Shown: positions 47,353-55,893 of the stretch, one piece after another
Numbering within the stretch: the first letter of the stretch is position 1
Layout of the letters: every line of letters begins with the position of its first letter
Assembly: GCA_038133845.1 (NCBI GenBank)
Contig: JAYPUA010000014.1
Location: 1 to 64,000 of the forward strand
Length of the DNA stretch: 64,000 nt
DNA from: JAYPUA01 sp038133845
Lineage (GTDB): Bacteria > SAR324 > NAC60-12
Direction of reading: 5' to 3'
Translations under genes and position numbers: made by a program
The notes under the pieces: generated by a model
What the model saw: the letters and a program-made list of their open reading frames with translations, nothing else
What the model was told of the DNA's origin: nothing
Databases searched by the model: none

Positions 47353-47978
47353 GAAGCCTCCCACCAGGTCAGCCCGGACTCGCTGAGCAGCCCGTGCATC
47401 GGGAGGTCGTGAGGCTCCGTGGGCACCTCGGCGACCTGCTGCAAGTCAAAGCCGACCCCCAGGCGCAACGCTCCGGATTGTGAGAGGAAGCGGTCGTAGT
47501 AGCCCTTGCCGTACCCCAAACGGTTGCCGCGTTGGTCAAAGGCAACTCCGGGGATGAGGATGAGGTCCAACTGCTGGAGGACCTCCGGAGGTTCGGGGAG
47601 GCCTTCGGGCTCAAGAATTCCGAAAGCGCCCGGACGCAAGGAAGTCCCCGGACTGACGCGCAGGTGCTCCAGCAACGGCGTCCCGGGGAGCACCCGGGGA
47701 GCGAACAGAGTCTTCCCGTGACGTTGCAGCTCCGGAATCCAGGAGAGCGTGTCAGGCTCGTGCGGAGTTCCCAGGAAGAGGTGAAGGGTCCGGGCCTGCT
47801 GGAAACGGGGCTCCTCAAGCAGGTGCGCCCACATCTGTGCCGAGGCGAGGCGACGCTGCCCAGGAGGTAGGGCTTGACGGGCCTTGAGGAGGGTTGTGCG
47901 CAGAGCCTGCTTGGTGGCCGTAACGGGGTGCAGGGAGCTTCCGGGGGGCTCCTGAGCGGTCTGATCCGGAGGTGACAT
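47349..47978 (-). CDS. ygfA: 5-formyltetrahydrofolate cyclo-ligase family protein
   Basis: The protein has the cyclo-ligase signature GNRLGYGKGYYDRFLS and the ATP-binding K and R at the N-terminus (KQALRTTLLKARQAL). It converts 5-formyl-THF to methenyl-THF and so returns folate to one-carbon use, which fits the nearby ahcY. An N-terminal proline-rich extension of about 20 residues is present. Length 209. It overlaps the lipoprotein stop as TAATG. Confidence 0.9.
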   Translation of the reverse strand: MSPPDQTAQEPPGSSLHPVTATKQALRTTLLKARQALPPGQRRLASAQMWAHLLEEPRFQQARTLHLFLGTPHEPDTLSWIPELQRHGKTLFAPRVLPGTPLLEHLRVSPGTSLRPGAFGILEPEGLPEPPEVLQQLDLILIPGVAFDQRGNRLGYGKGYYDRFLSQSGALRLGVGFDLQQVAEVPTEPHDLPMHGLLSESGLTWWEAS

Positions 47979-48898
47979 TATGGAACAACCTGCACCACGT
48001 CCCCGCTGAGGATCTGCTCCCGGACGCTCTCCTCCACAAGGCCCCAGGCGTTTTTGGGGAGAATCTCGACGAGCTGCATCTGGCCGACGAGGTCAAAGGT
48101 GATCTCGGTCCCTCCGGATGCAGAGGCTCGGCGGCTCCGACGGTAGATGTTCAGCGTGGTTCCCGGAGCGACCCCCTGGCGGGGGCCGACCTCTGCGCCG
48201 AGGTTGATCAGCGCGTAGGTCCGGTTTTCTCGGGTCTCCAGAATGAAGCCCTTGCGCGGGAAGGCCTTGCGGATCAGCTCTCCAAACTCGGTCCGGTGCT
48301 CCATCAGAGTCTCCGAACTGAGAAACCAGCGCTCGTCCACAAACGACTCGTGATCCAGAAGCAGCGGGTTTCGGAGCTGCCGAGCTCCCTCCGGATCCAC
48401 CCGGTAGACCTTCAGGGTGACCAACACGCTCCAACTCTCCAACGCCTCCTGCTCACGAAACGGCGTAACGCGCATCAGCGCCACGTAATGAGTGCGCAGG
48501 TAGCGTCCGACCTCAAGAGCCGTTGCCGAGCAGGTCTCATTGAGTTGGAGGCGGCATTCGCTGTCAAATGACTGAAACTCGCTCAGGCTCAAGGCCTCCT
48601 GAACCCGCTGCTCCCGGACGATCTGCAGGTTCCCGTAGTCTTCCAGCAGAGACTGGACAAAGGCCGTGCTGAGGGCCTTGTGGTAGCGTGACAGCTCACC
48701 GATGTACTGAACCGGAAGAAAGGCGATGCTCTCGCGCTGCGGGCGGAGGATCTCCTCGTCGGTGGGGTAGGTCTCCGAGCGGAGGTAGTCGGCCTCCTGC
48801 TGAAGAATGGATTCGCCAATTTTGGGAGCGCTGGAGCATCCGGAGAGTCCGAGGAGCAGCCCCAGCAGTAAAAGGAGAAGCTCAGGCCAGTTGCGCAT
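47978..48898 (-). CDS. lipoprotein with CsgG-like and FlgT C-terminal-like parts
   Basis: A type II signal peptide ends in LSGC (cysteine 21), so it is a lipoprotein. Residues 60-140 (IAFLPVQYIGELSRYHKALS) resemble the alpha/beta part of CsgG/LpoB-like envelope proteins. The C-terminal 60 residues (GAEVGPRQGVAPGTTLNIY and ILSGDVVQVVP) look like the SHR3-type FlgT C-terminal domain. Both likenesses are by pattern only. The gene overlaps the flavin reductase gene by 17 bases. Confidence 0.8.
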   Translation of the reverse strand: MRNWPELLLLLLGLLLGLSGCSSAPKIGESILQQEADYLRSETYPTDEEILRPQRESIAFLPVQYIGELSRYHKALSTAFVQSLLEDYGNLQIVREQRVQEALSLSEFQSFDSECRLQLNETCSATALEVGRYLRTHYVALMRVTPFREQEALESWSVLVTLKVYRVDPEGARQLRNPLLLDHESFVDERWFLSSETLMEHRTEFGELIRKAFPRKGFILETRENRTYALINLGAEVGPRQGVAPGTTLNIYRRSRRASASGGTEITFDLVGQMQLVEILPKNAWGLVEESVREQILSGDVVQVVP

Positions 48899-49364
48899 AG
48901 CGGCTGCTGAAATACACCAACGGCTGGCCTTCCTGCATGGATGCCTGATGGACCCTCCCGATCAGGATCAGGTGATCTCCTCCTTCGTATCGCGTCTCCA
49001 GCGTGCAGTCGAAGGTGGCGAGGCAGCCTTCAATCAGAGGGAAACGAGTCTCGGGGAGGAGCGTGAGGTCCGAGAAGTGGCGGTCCGCGTGTTCGTCGGC
49101 GAAGCGCTCGGACCAGCTTCGCTGCTCTTCACCAAGCACGTTGATCCCGAAACCGCCCTGATCCAGGACAGGGTTCAGCAGGCGGGAGTCAAGCCCCAGG
49201 CTGAACAGGACCAGGGGCGGGGTGAGAGAAACCGAACTGAAGGAATTGATGGTGACTCCCTGCGGCTGACCTTTGGCGTCCCAGGTGGTGGCCAGGGCGA
49301 TTCCTGTGGCGAAACGCCCCAGGGCGTGACGGTAGGCTCTCGGGTCAGTCGTGGGGTCAATCAT
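48882..49364 (-). CDS. flavin reductase-like FMN-binding protein
   Basis: A 160-residue split-barrel FMN-binding protein. RHALGRFATGIALATT and VTINSFSSVSLTPPLVLFSL are the family blocks of flavin reductase components of two-component monooxygenases and HpaC-type proteins. No partner oxygenase lies next to it. It begins one base after the ahcY stop and so is probably coexpressed with it, an arrangement of unknown meaning. Confidence 0.88.
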   Translation of the reverse strand: MIDPTTDPRAYRHALGRFATGIALATTWDAKGQPQGVTINSFSSVSLTPPLVLFSLGLDSRLLNPVLDQGGFGINVLGEEQRSWSERFADEHADRHFSDLTLLPETRFPLIEGCLATFDCTLETRYEGGDHLILIGRVHQASMQEGQPLVYFSSRYAQLA

Positions 49365-49365
49365 C

Positions 49366-50673
49366 TCAGTATCGGTAGTGTTCCGGTTTGAAGGGACCTT
49401 CCTGGGCCACTCCCAGGTAGTCGGCCTGCTTGGAGGACAGGCTGGTCAGTTTGACGCCCAACCGCTCCAGATGCAAGCGGGCGACTTTCTCATCAAGGTG
49501 CTTGGGCAAGATGTAGACCTTGCTCTCGTAGTTCCCGGCATTTTGCCACAGGTCGATCTGAGCCAGAACCTGATTGCTGAAGCTGTTGGACATCACGAAT
49601 GCCGGGTGTCCGGTGGCACAGCCGAGGTTGACCAGACGTCCTTCAGCCAGCAGGATCAGGCGCTTGCCGTCCGGCCAGACGTACTGGTCCACCTGCGGCT
49701 TGATATTGATCTTGCGGATCTGCGAGTCGTTGTTTAGAGAGGCAACGTCAATCTCAATGTCGAAGTGCCCGATGTTGCAGACGATCACCTGATCCTTCAT
49801 CAGGTCCATGTGCTCGCGACGGATGATGTCGCAGCATCCGGTGGTGGTGACGAAGATGTCACCGATCGGGGCAACGTCTTCCATGGTGTTGACCTCATAT
49901 CCGGCCATGGCAGCCTGCAGGGCGCAGATCGGATCGACCTCGGTGACGATCACTCGAGCTCCCTGAGAGCGCAAGGACTCGGCCGAGCCCTTGCCGACGT
50001 CGCCGTATCCGGCCACAACAGCCACCTTTCCGGCGATCATCACGTCAGTGGCGCGCTTGATGCCGTCAATGAGCGACTCCCGACACCCGTAGAGATTGTC
50101 GAACTTGCTCTTGGTTACCGAGTCGTTGACGTTGTAGGCTGGAATCTTGAGCGTCCCCTTCTGAGCCATCTGTTGCAGGCGGTGTACTCCGGTGGTGGTC
50201 TCTTCGGAGACTCCCTTGATGTTTCCCAGCAGGTTCGAATGCTTCTGGTGAACATGCAGGGTCAGGTCGCCTCCGTCATCCAAAAGCATGTTGGGCCCCT
50301 CGGCCCCGGGCCACTTCAGGGTCTGCTCGATGCACCACCAGTACTCCTCTTCCGTCTCTCCCTTCCAGGCGAAGACAGGAACTCCGGTTGCCGCGATCGC
50401 GGCGGCGGCTTCATCCTGAGTCGAGAAGATGTTGCAGGAGGACCAGCGGACCTCGGCTCCGAGGTGAGTGAGCGTCTCAATCAGGACTGCCGTTTCCACC
50501 GTCATGTGCAAGGAACCCGCAATCCGGGCCCCCTGCAGAGGCTTGCTCTCTCCATACTCTTCACGAAGAGTCATCAGCCCTGGCATCTCCTTTTCTGCAA
50601 TCGTGATTTTTTTTCTGCCCAGATCAGCCAAGCTGATGTCTGCTACCTTGTAGTCTTGTGCGTTGGCACCCAT
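49366..50673 (-). CDS. ahcY: adenosylhomocysteinase
   Basis: The enzyme hydrolyses S-adenosylhomocysteine to adenosine and homocysteine and keeps methylation running. The NAD site is GYGDVGKGSAES, and the substrate site has CNIFSTQDEAAAAI and the catalytic region around DDGGDLTLHVH. Length 435, the short form without the roughly 40-residue insert of Pseudomonas and mycobacteria. The start at 50673 has GAGGAG nine bases upstream; an in-frame start at 50805 would add 44 unlikely residues. No SAH riboswitch was recognised upstream. Confidence 0.97.
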   Translation of the reverse strand: MGANAQDYKVADISLADLGRKKITIAEKEMPGLMTLREEYGESKPLQGARIAGSLHMTVETAVLIETLTHLGAEVRWSSCNIFSTQDEAAAAIAATGVPVFAWKGETEEEYWWCIEQTLKWPGAEGPNMLLDDGGDLTLHVHQKHSNLLGNIKGVSEETTTGVHRLQQMAQKGTLKIPAYNVNDSVTKSKFDNLYGCRESLIDGIKRATDVMIAGKVAVVAGYGDVGKGSAESLRSQGARVIVTEVDPICALQAAMAGYEVNTMEDVAPIGDIFVTTTGCCDIIRREHMDLMKDQVIVCNIGHFDIEIDVASLNNDSQIRKINIKPQVDQYVWPDGKRLILLAEGRLVNLGCATGHPAFVMSNSFSNQVLAQIDLWQNAGNYESKVYILPKHLDEKVARLHLERLGVKLTSLSSKQADYLGVAQEGPFKPEHYRY

Positions 50674-50860
50674 GGAACTCTCCTCAGGAAATTTGTGAAA
50701 AGAGATCAGTTTCCGGAGTTTCCTCGCAAGTTTCAAGAACAAATCACTAAATCTGAATGTAGCGATTTGAAAAAAAACACATCGATCACTTGTCCTCCGG
50801 CTCAAATCAGGCTATCCAGATTGGGTGCGTGCCCTCGTGGCCATGTCCTGAGCGGACAGG

Positions 50861-52423
50861 ATGAACATTCGTTCCCAGACTTCATGGATGAAGCCCAAGA
50901 ATCAATCCCCCGCCCGTCGTAGCAAGAAGCCCCTTACCCGAAATCCTCCCCCACAGAGCCGACTTAGTAGCAGTCGACAGGAAAAGCCGCTGGAAAGCGT
51001 CGCGCTGAAGAAGCGCTATGTGGCCCTGATTGCTGCCGGAATCTTCGGCCTGGTGTTTTGGTTGACAGGCCTGGAGGGGGTCCTGGCCCCGGAAGGTCTG
51101 AGCGCCAAGGGGGTCGCCGGACTGGATGCCGCACGCCAAGAGGTCTCGAGCCTGCTGCGACGCGGGGTTCGCCCGGACTCCCTGGAGTTCCAAAAACTTC
51201 TGCAGCAACCTTTTCCGGGTATCCACTCCCTGAGCTTTGTTCCACAGCAGGAATCCGAAGTGCTTGAGCTGGCCTCCGAAGTCATCGTGGTTCCGGTCAG
51301 CAGCAGGTCCATTCAGGGAATCCTGATCGCGAAGCCGCAGTGGTCGTTCTGGCAGCATTGGCCGTTGCGGCTGTTGCTCAGCGCTGGCGCGGGGCTCTTT
51401 GTCCTTGCCCTATGGCTCCAACTGCGTGCCCGGCAGGTGACTCACCTGGTGGACAAGCTCTGCCGCCAGTTTGTCCGCTTTCGCCGCGAGCAGGAGTCAG
51501 AGGAGATGGACCTGGACCGGCGGACCATGCCGCGTTCGGACCTTGAGCTTCGGGTCGAGGTGCTGCAGGAGTTGTGGGAACGCTTCCAGTCCATGCAAGG
51601 TGAGCTGGCGGCAAATGTTCGCGAGCTGGAACAGTCCAAACGAAAGCTGGAAGACACGGTAGAGGACCTGCACAAGGCCCAGCAACAAGAGCGGCGGTTG
51701 GTGGAACTCGGCTACGCAGTAGCCGAGTTCGGACACGACATTGGTAACGCCAACGGATCGATCATGAGCTTCACGTCCTTGCTCCTGCAGATGCTGAGCA
51801 AGGAGGAGGTCACCGCCTTGGAGCGCGCACGCGCGCTGACCTTCATCCGCCGGGTCTCTCAATCCTCTGTCAACATCAAGGGCCTCACCGAGGACATCCT
51901 GGAGTTTGCCGCCGGGCGCCTGGCCATCAAGGAGGAGGTGTTTGACTTCGAGGACTTCGAGTCTCAGTTGAACACCCAACTCGGCTTTGTCGACAGCGTT
52001 CCTGTCGACTACTGCATTCCCCCGCATCAAGTGAACATGCAGTTCCGAGTCGACGGGCGCAAGCTCATCCGGGTGATTGTGAACCTGGTCAAGAACGCGT
52101 GGGAGAAGCTGCGGGAGGTCGAAGGTGGGCAGATCGAAATCCGCTTCATTCCTTCAGGAGCGGACCTGATCATTCAGGTCGTCGACAACGGCTCACCGAT
52201 TCCGGAGCAAATCCTTGAGAATCTGTTTCAGCCCTTTCAAACTCAGGGCAAAGAGGGAGGCACGGGGCTCGGGCTTTCGATCAGCCGCAAGATGGTGGAG
52301 TTGCACGGAGGCAGCATCGAGGTGCGAAATCTGCCGCAGAATGCAGGGGTGCTGTTCCAGGTCGTGCTCCCGGAGCGGATCTTGACGGCCTCGGCTCCGG
52401 AAGCGCTCGCGCTGTCGTCCTGA
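50861..52423 (+). CDS. membrane-bound sensor histidine kinase
   Basis: TM segments at residues about 53-71 and 170-188 flank a periplasmic region of about 95 residues. A coiled coil (225-285) leads to an unusual H-box AEFGHDIGNANGS (H292), then the GHKL ATPase: N-box NLVKNAWEK, G1 DNGSPI and G2 GGTGLGLS. No HAMP or PAS domain is seen and no response regulator is adjacent. Length 520. The start is uncertain: ATG 50861 or ATG 50888, with no clear Shine-Dalgarno at either. It ends one base before the convergent small gene. Confidence 0.85.
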   Translation: MNIRSQTSWMKPKNQSPARRSKKPLTRNPPPQSRLSSSRQEKPLESVALKKRYVALIAAGIFGLVFWLTGLEGVLAPEGLSAKGVAGLDAARQEVSSLLRRGVRPDSLEFQKLLQQPFPGIHSLSFVPQQESEVLELASEVIVVPVSSRSIQGILIAKPQWSFWQHWPLRLLLSAGAGLFVLALWLQLRARQVTHLVDKLCRQFVRFRREQESEEMDLDRRTMPRSDLELRVEVLQELWERFQSMQGELAANVRELEQSKRKLEDTVEDLHKAQQQERRLVELGYAVAEFGHDIGNANGSIMSFTSLLLQMLSKEEVTALERARALTFIRRVSQSSVNIKGLTEDILEFAAGRLAIKEEVFDFEDFESQLNTQLGFVDSVPVDYCIPPHQVNMQFRVDGRKLIRVIVNLVKNAWEKLREVEGGQIEIRFIPSGADLIIQVVDNGSPIPEQILENLFQPFQTQGKEGGTGLGLSISRKMVELHGGSIEVRNLPQNAGVLFQVVLPERILTASAPEALALSS

Positions 52424-52621
52424 TCAGGCGGGAATCAACCAGTCTGCAGTGGTCACCGGGCGCTCGAAGTTGAAACGGGTCCGAGTACCGTTGTGTTGCT
52501 CCTCCAGCATCATGAAGTCGAGGTCATACAGAAACGACTGCACGGCCCGATTGACACGGTGCTCGAATTCCTTGGATTGCACGCGGGTTTGCAGGTTGGC
52601 GTCCAGGTTTTGCAGATGCAT
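52424..52621 (-). CDS. small uncharacterised protein, 65 aa
   Basis: A soluble 65-residue protein with mixed charge, middle part EFEHRVNRAVQSFLYDLDFM, and no recognised domain. AAAGGAGAA ends six bases before the ATG, a strong ribosome-binding site that supports it as real. It is preceded by an A+T-rich gap and ends directly at the stop of the histidine kinase gene. No function is proposed. Confidence 0.6.
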   Translation of the reverse strand: MHLQNLDANLQTRVQSKEFEHRVNRAVQSFLYDLDFMMLEEQHNGTRTRFNFERPVTTADWLIPA

Positions 52622-52787
52622 GAGGTTCTCCTTTCAGGAGTGTGTTTGAACTGGCCCGGAAGGACTCCGGGCGCGATAACCTTAACTCCTTATCGGCATC
52701 CTCTGAAAAACCTTTAGGGAAAAATTCCTCCTTGACGAAAAAATTTTAAATATTCTGAAAATTCAAAAACTTGTATGAGGTCTGAGC
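52622..52787 (-). other. A+T-rich gap between gshB and the 65-aa gene
   Basis: The stretch 52680-52780 is clearly richer in A+T than its surroundings. On the minus strand AATTTT/AAAATT followed by TTTT could be a weak terminator for gshB, and TATTTA with TACAAG 17 bases upstream a weak promoter for the 65-aa gene. The palindrome CTCAGGCCTGAG covers the gshB stop. None of these is strong. Confidence 0.3.
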
Positions 52788-53825
52788 TCAGGCCTGAGCG
52801 ACCTCGGCTCGCAGGCGCGACTTGCGCTGGGCTGCCGATTCGCGCTGAGCGACCTCGTCCTCAATGAAGTCCACCACCAGCTCCTGCAGGCGCACCCGGT
52901 TGAGCCGGTTGATGCGCGTGATGCCCCCCGGACTGCAGACGTTGACCTCCAGCAACTTCCCGTTCACCACATCCAGGCCCACAAAGTAGAGACCGTCAGC
53001 GACCAACTTCGGGCCGATTTTGCGACACAGCCGGCGCTCTTCGGGCGTGAGGACGTGCTTGACCGCCTGGCCGCCAGCGTGGATGTTGGAGCGAAAGTCG
53101 CCCTCTGCAGGGACCCGGCGCATCGCTCCAATCGCCTCCCCGTTGAGCATCAGAATCCGGACGTCTCCGGCCTCGGCCCCTTCGATGTACTCCTGGAGGA
53201 TCACGTAGTTGCTCCCGGAGCTTCCTGCCGTTCCATCGACGTAGAAGTGCAACAGCGACTTGACGTTCTGCCGTGCGTGCTTCTCGATCACAATCACTCC
53301 CCGGCCTGCGAGTCCATTGAGCGGTTTGAGAATCATGCGTTCCTGGTCGCTCTCCTCAATGATCCTCCGGAGGTAGTCCTTGTTCTTGGAGACGTGGGTG
53401 ACCGGGATGAATTCTCGGCAGGACTCGTGGAAGGCCGCGGTGTAGAGCTTGTTGCTGGCCCGGCGGAGTCCATCCACGGTGTTGAGGATGAAGGTGTCGT
53501 TCTTCACCGAGTCCATGAAGTTGAGCATGATCGGGTCCAGGGGCGGGTTGACGCGCATGAAGATGGCGTCAAATCCGGAGAGGGGAAGCATCTGCTCCTT
53601 GAACTCGATCTTGCGGAAAAATCGCTCCGTGTCCCGGGTGTCCTTCTCCTGAGGCTGGATGATCTTGCAGAAGGCGTGGGTGGCGCTGTGCCGGATGGTC
53701 AGGTTGTTGGGGTGAGTGATGGCAACACGGTGCCCGCGGCGCACACATTCGTGAATGATGCGCAAGGTGGTGTCCGATTCCGGGACCACCTTCTCCCAGG
53801 AGTACATCAGGAAGCAAATGTTCAT
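52788..53825 (-). CDS. gshB: glutathione synthase
   Basis: An ATP-grasp ligase that adds glycine to gamma-glutamylcysteine. MRVNPPLDPIMLNFMDSV is the GshB-type substrate segment, MILKPLNGLAGRGVIVIEK the ATP-binding loop, and LYFVGLDVVNGKLLEVNVCS the metal-binding part (E-x-N). Length 345 is slightly longer than E. coli GshB (316). The start at 53825 is the family start; an in-frame ATG at 54026 would add 67 residues of unlikely sequence. It is divergent from prfB. gshA is not in the window. Confidence 0.93.
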   Translation of the reverse strand: MNICFLMYSWEKVVPESDTTLRIIHECVRRGHRVAITHPNNLTIRHSATHAFCKIIQPQEKDTRDTERFFRKIEFKEQMLPLSGFDAIFMRVNPPLDPIMLNFMDSVKNDTFILNTVDGLRRASNKLYTAAFHESCREFIPVTHVSKNKDYLRRIIEESDQERMILKPLNGLAGRGVIVIEKHARQNVKSLLHFYVDGTAGSSGSNYVILQEYIEGAEAGDVRILMLNGEAIGAMRRVPAEGDFRSNIHAGGQAVKHVLTPEERRLCRKIGPKLVADGLYFVGLDVVNGKLLEVNVCSPGGITRINRLNRVRLQELVVDFIEDEVAQRESAAQRKSRLRAEVAQA

Positions 53826-54072
53826 TTTGAGTGACCAAAGAGGGGAAGCAGAATGGTGCGCCTGGTCGCAAACGGTGAGAATGGATGGAGGAGCACAAGT
53901 AGGCAAGATCAATGCTCTCTGGAGAAATTGCAAGCGCGGAAACGCGTGCAGGCTTCCGGGCAAGTTCCGGTGCTTCAAGCTCGATGGAAAGTTGATCTTG
54001 TGACTCCCGGAAACTCCCCATAGCATGTTGTGTTTTACCTAACTCTTTCACCAGAAAAACAGCAGTCACATC

Positions 54073-55180
54073 ATGTTGAGCGAAGAGATCAGCAGCAGGG
54101 TCGAGGCCCTGGTTGAGCGTGTGGGCAGCTTAGAAGGGTATCTTTGAAGTCGCTCGCAAGCAGGAACGACTGAAGGAACTCGAAGCGGAAGCCAGCGAGG
54201 AAGCCTTTTGGGAGCGTCATCAGGATGAGCGCATGCCCATCCTCAAGGAAAAGTCCGCCCTTGAGGGAACCATCGAGGAGTGGACACAGGTTACCGGAAT
54301 GCAGGATGATCTGGAGACGGCCATTGAACTGTACCGTGAGGAACAGGACCCGGAGCTGTTTCAGGAAATCCAGCAGACCTGTCAGCGACTGGAGCAGCAG
54401 CTGGACTCGATGGAGATCCTGGGGCTCTTCAGCGGAGAAAACGACACCAGCGACGCCATTGTCACCATCCACCCCGGGGCGGGCGGAACCGAGTCGACCG
54501 ACTGGGCTTCGATGCTCTACAACATGTACCTCAAGTGGGCGCAGGAGGAGGGCTACAAGGCGGACCTGCTGGACTTGCTCCCCGGAGAGGAAGCCGGCAT
54601 CAAGTCCGTCTCCTTTGCGGTCAAGGGACAGTACGCCTACGGCAAGCTCAAGGCCGAAATCGGGGTCCATCGCCTCGTCCGAATCTCCCCGTTTGATGCC
54701 CAGAAACGGCGCCACACGTCCTTCGCCTCGGTCTTTGTCTATGCCGACATTGACGAGGAGATCGAGATCGAGATCCGTCCGGACGAGCTGAAGGTCGACA
54801 CCTACCGGGCCAGTGGCGCCGGCGGGCAGCACGTCAACACGACCGACTCTGCCGTCCGGATCACCCACCTGCCCAGCGGGATTGTGGTGCAGTGTCAAAA
54901 TGAGCGCTCGCAGCACAAGAACCGGGCCACCGCCATGAAGATGCTCAAGGCCCGGCTTTACGACCTGCAGCAGCAGGAGCTGAACAAGGAGAAGGAGGCC
55001 GCCAACAGCAAGAAACAGGAGATCGCCTGGGGCAGCCAGATCCGCAGCTACGTGCTGCACCCCTACCAGATGGTCAAGGATCATCGGACCGGACACGAAA
55101 CCGGAAACTCTCAGTCCGTTCTGCAAGGTGGGGCCTTGACCCCCTTCATCAAGGCAGCCCTCTCCCAGAAGGTCTGCTAA
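54073..55180 (+). CDS. prfB: peptide chain release factor 2, programmed +1 frameshift
   Basis: RF2 recognises UGA and UAA stops. The first frame from ATG 54073 reads MLSEEISSRVEALVERVGSL and then EGYL before an in-frame TGA at 54145-54147. A +1 shift at CTT-T continues as EVARKQERLKELEAEA and on to 55180, giving 368 residues. The recognition tripeptide SPF is in RISPFDAQKRRH, and the peptidyl-tRNA hydrolysis motif GGQ is in GAGGQHVNTTDSAV. The gene would be called truncated if the frameshift were missed. It starts 247 bases from the divergent gshB. Confidence 0.97.
54133..54148 (+). other. programmed +1 frameshift site in prfB
   Basis: The site reads AGAAGGG, TAT, CTT, TGA, A. The purine-rich AAGGG three bases before CTT is the internal Shine-Dalgarno-like element that pushes the ribosome forward. 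Its spacing equals that of E. coli AGGGGG-TAT-CTT-TGA-C. The base after TGA is A rather than the usual C, so the codon after the shift is GAA (Glu) instead of GAC (Asp). High RF2 ends translation at TGA, low RF2 lets it shift. Confidence 0.93.
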
Positions 55181-55219
55181 CCCAACCGGTCCCTTTGGGG
55201 CCCAACTCTGGAGAACCCT

Positions 55220-55714
55220 ATGGCTTCAAGCTTTTCGTTCGATATTGTCTGTGAGGTGGATGCGCAGGAGGTTACCAACGCGGTGGATCAGGCCCAGCGG
55301 GAGATCGGCAACCGCTACGACTTCAAGGGCACGCAGTGCGCGATTGACTTCGAGCGCAACGAGATGCTCCTCAAGCTGACTGCAGATGATGAAATGAAGC
55401 TGAGCACCGTCCGGGACATCCTGCTCAGCAAACTCCTCAAGCGCAACGTCCCGGTGAAGTCGCTGGTTTATGGAAAAGCCGAACCTTCCGGGAAGGTCCT
55501 CAAACAGGACATCACGATTCAGCAAGGCCTGAACAAGGAACAGTGCAAGACGCTCAACCTGCTGGTCAAGAACGCCAAGCTCAAGGTGCAGTCTCAGATT
55601 CAGGGCGAGTCCGTGCGCGTCACCGGGAAGAGCAAGGACGACCTGCAGGCGATCATGCAGACGATCAAATCTCAGGACCTGGACTTCGACGTCCAGTTCA
55701 CCAACTACCGCTGA
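55220..55714 (+). CDS. yajQ: YajQ family nucleotide-binding protein (UPF0234)
   Basis: A 164-residue protein with the family start ASSFSFDIVCEVDAQEV, the RYDFKGT motif and the end DFDVQFTNYR. It has two tandem ferredoxin-like domains. In Xanthomonas a YajQ protein binds cyclic di-GMP. It follows prfB by 39 bases and is followed by a strong GC-rich hairpin, so it may be the last gene of that transcript. Confidence 0.95.
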   Translation: MASSFSFDIVCEVDAQEVTNAVDQAQREIGNRYDFKGTQCAIDFERNEMLLKLTADDEMKLSTVRDILLSKLLKRNVPVKSLVYGKAEPSGKVLKQDITIQQGLNKEQCKTLNLLVKNAKLKVQSQIQGESVRVTGKSKDDLQAIMQTIKSQDLDFDVQFTNYR

Positions 55715-55728
55715 ATCCTCCCGAGTCC

Positions 55729-55771
55729 GGAGCCGGGGACTCTCCGGGGAGGCCCCCGGGGTTCTGGCTCC
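55729..55771 (+). terminator. long GC-rich stem-loop after yajQ
   Basis: GGAGCC (55729-55734) pairs with GGCTCC (55766-55771), and an inner CCGGGG (55744-55749) pairs with CCCCGG (55754-55759); G-T pairs partly join the two. The stem begins 14 bases after the yajQ stop. There is no T tract directly after it, so it may be a message-stabilising hairpin or a factor-dependent end. Confidence 0.5.
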
Positions 55772-55807
55772 GCAACGCTGCCTCGGAGGCCCTCCGTAGG
55801 TTTTGCC

Positions 55808-55836
55808 TTGACTTTCGTTTCATTTGAAACGATTTT
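55808..55836 (+). promoter_or_regulatory. predicted operator palindrome within a promoter, upstream of the FAH operon
   Basis: TCGTTTCATTTGAAACGA at 55815-55832 is a perfect 8-bp inverted repeat around a TT centre. TTGACT at 55808-55813 is a -35 match, and GATTTT at 55831-55836 is a weak -10 at 17-base spacing, so the palindrome fills the spacer. A bound repressor would block the polymerase. IclR-, GntR- or MarR-type regulators use such sites; no regulator gene is next to the operon in the window. Confidence 0.6.
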
Positions 55837-55893
55837 GACTCCGGGCTTTTTCAGAAGTCCTTCCCAAAATTCACTCTTCTTCCAACGGATCTG

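Noticed and set aside
49366..50860. Possible SAH riboswitch upstream of ahcY
   Set aside because: The gap upstream of the ahcY start is A+T-rich and shows no conserved SAH-aptamer core; only a wide 7-bp inverted repeat (GATTTGA/TCAAATC) was seen.
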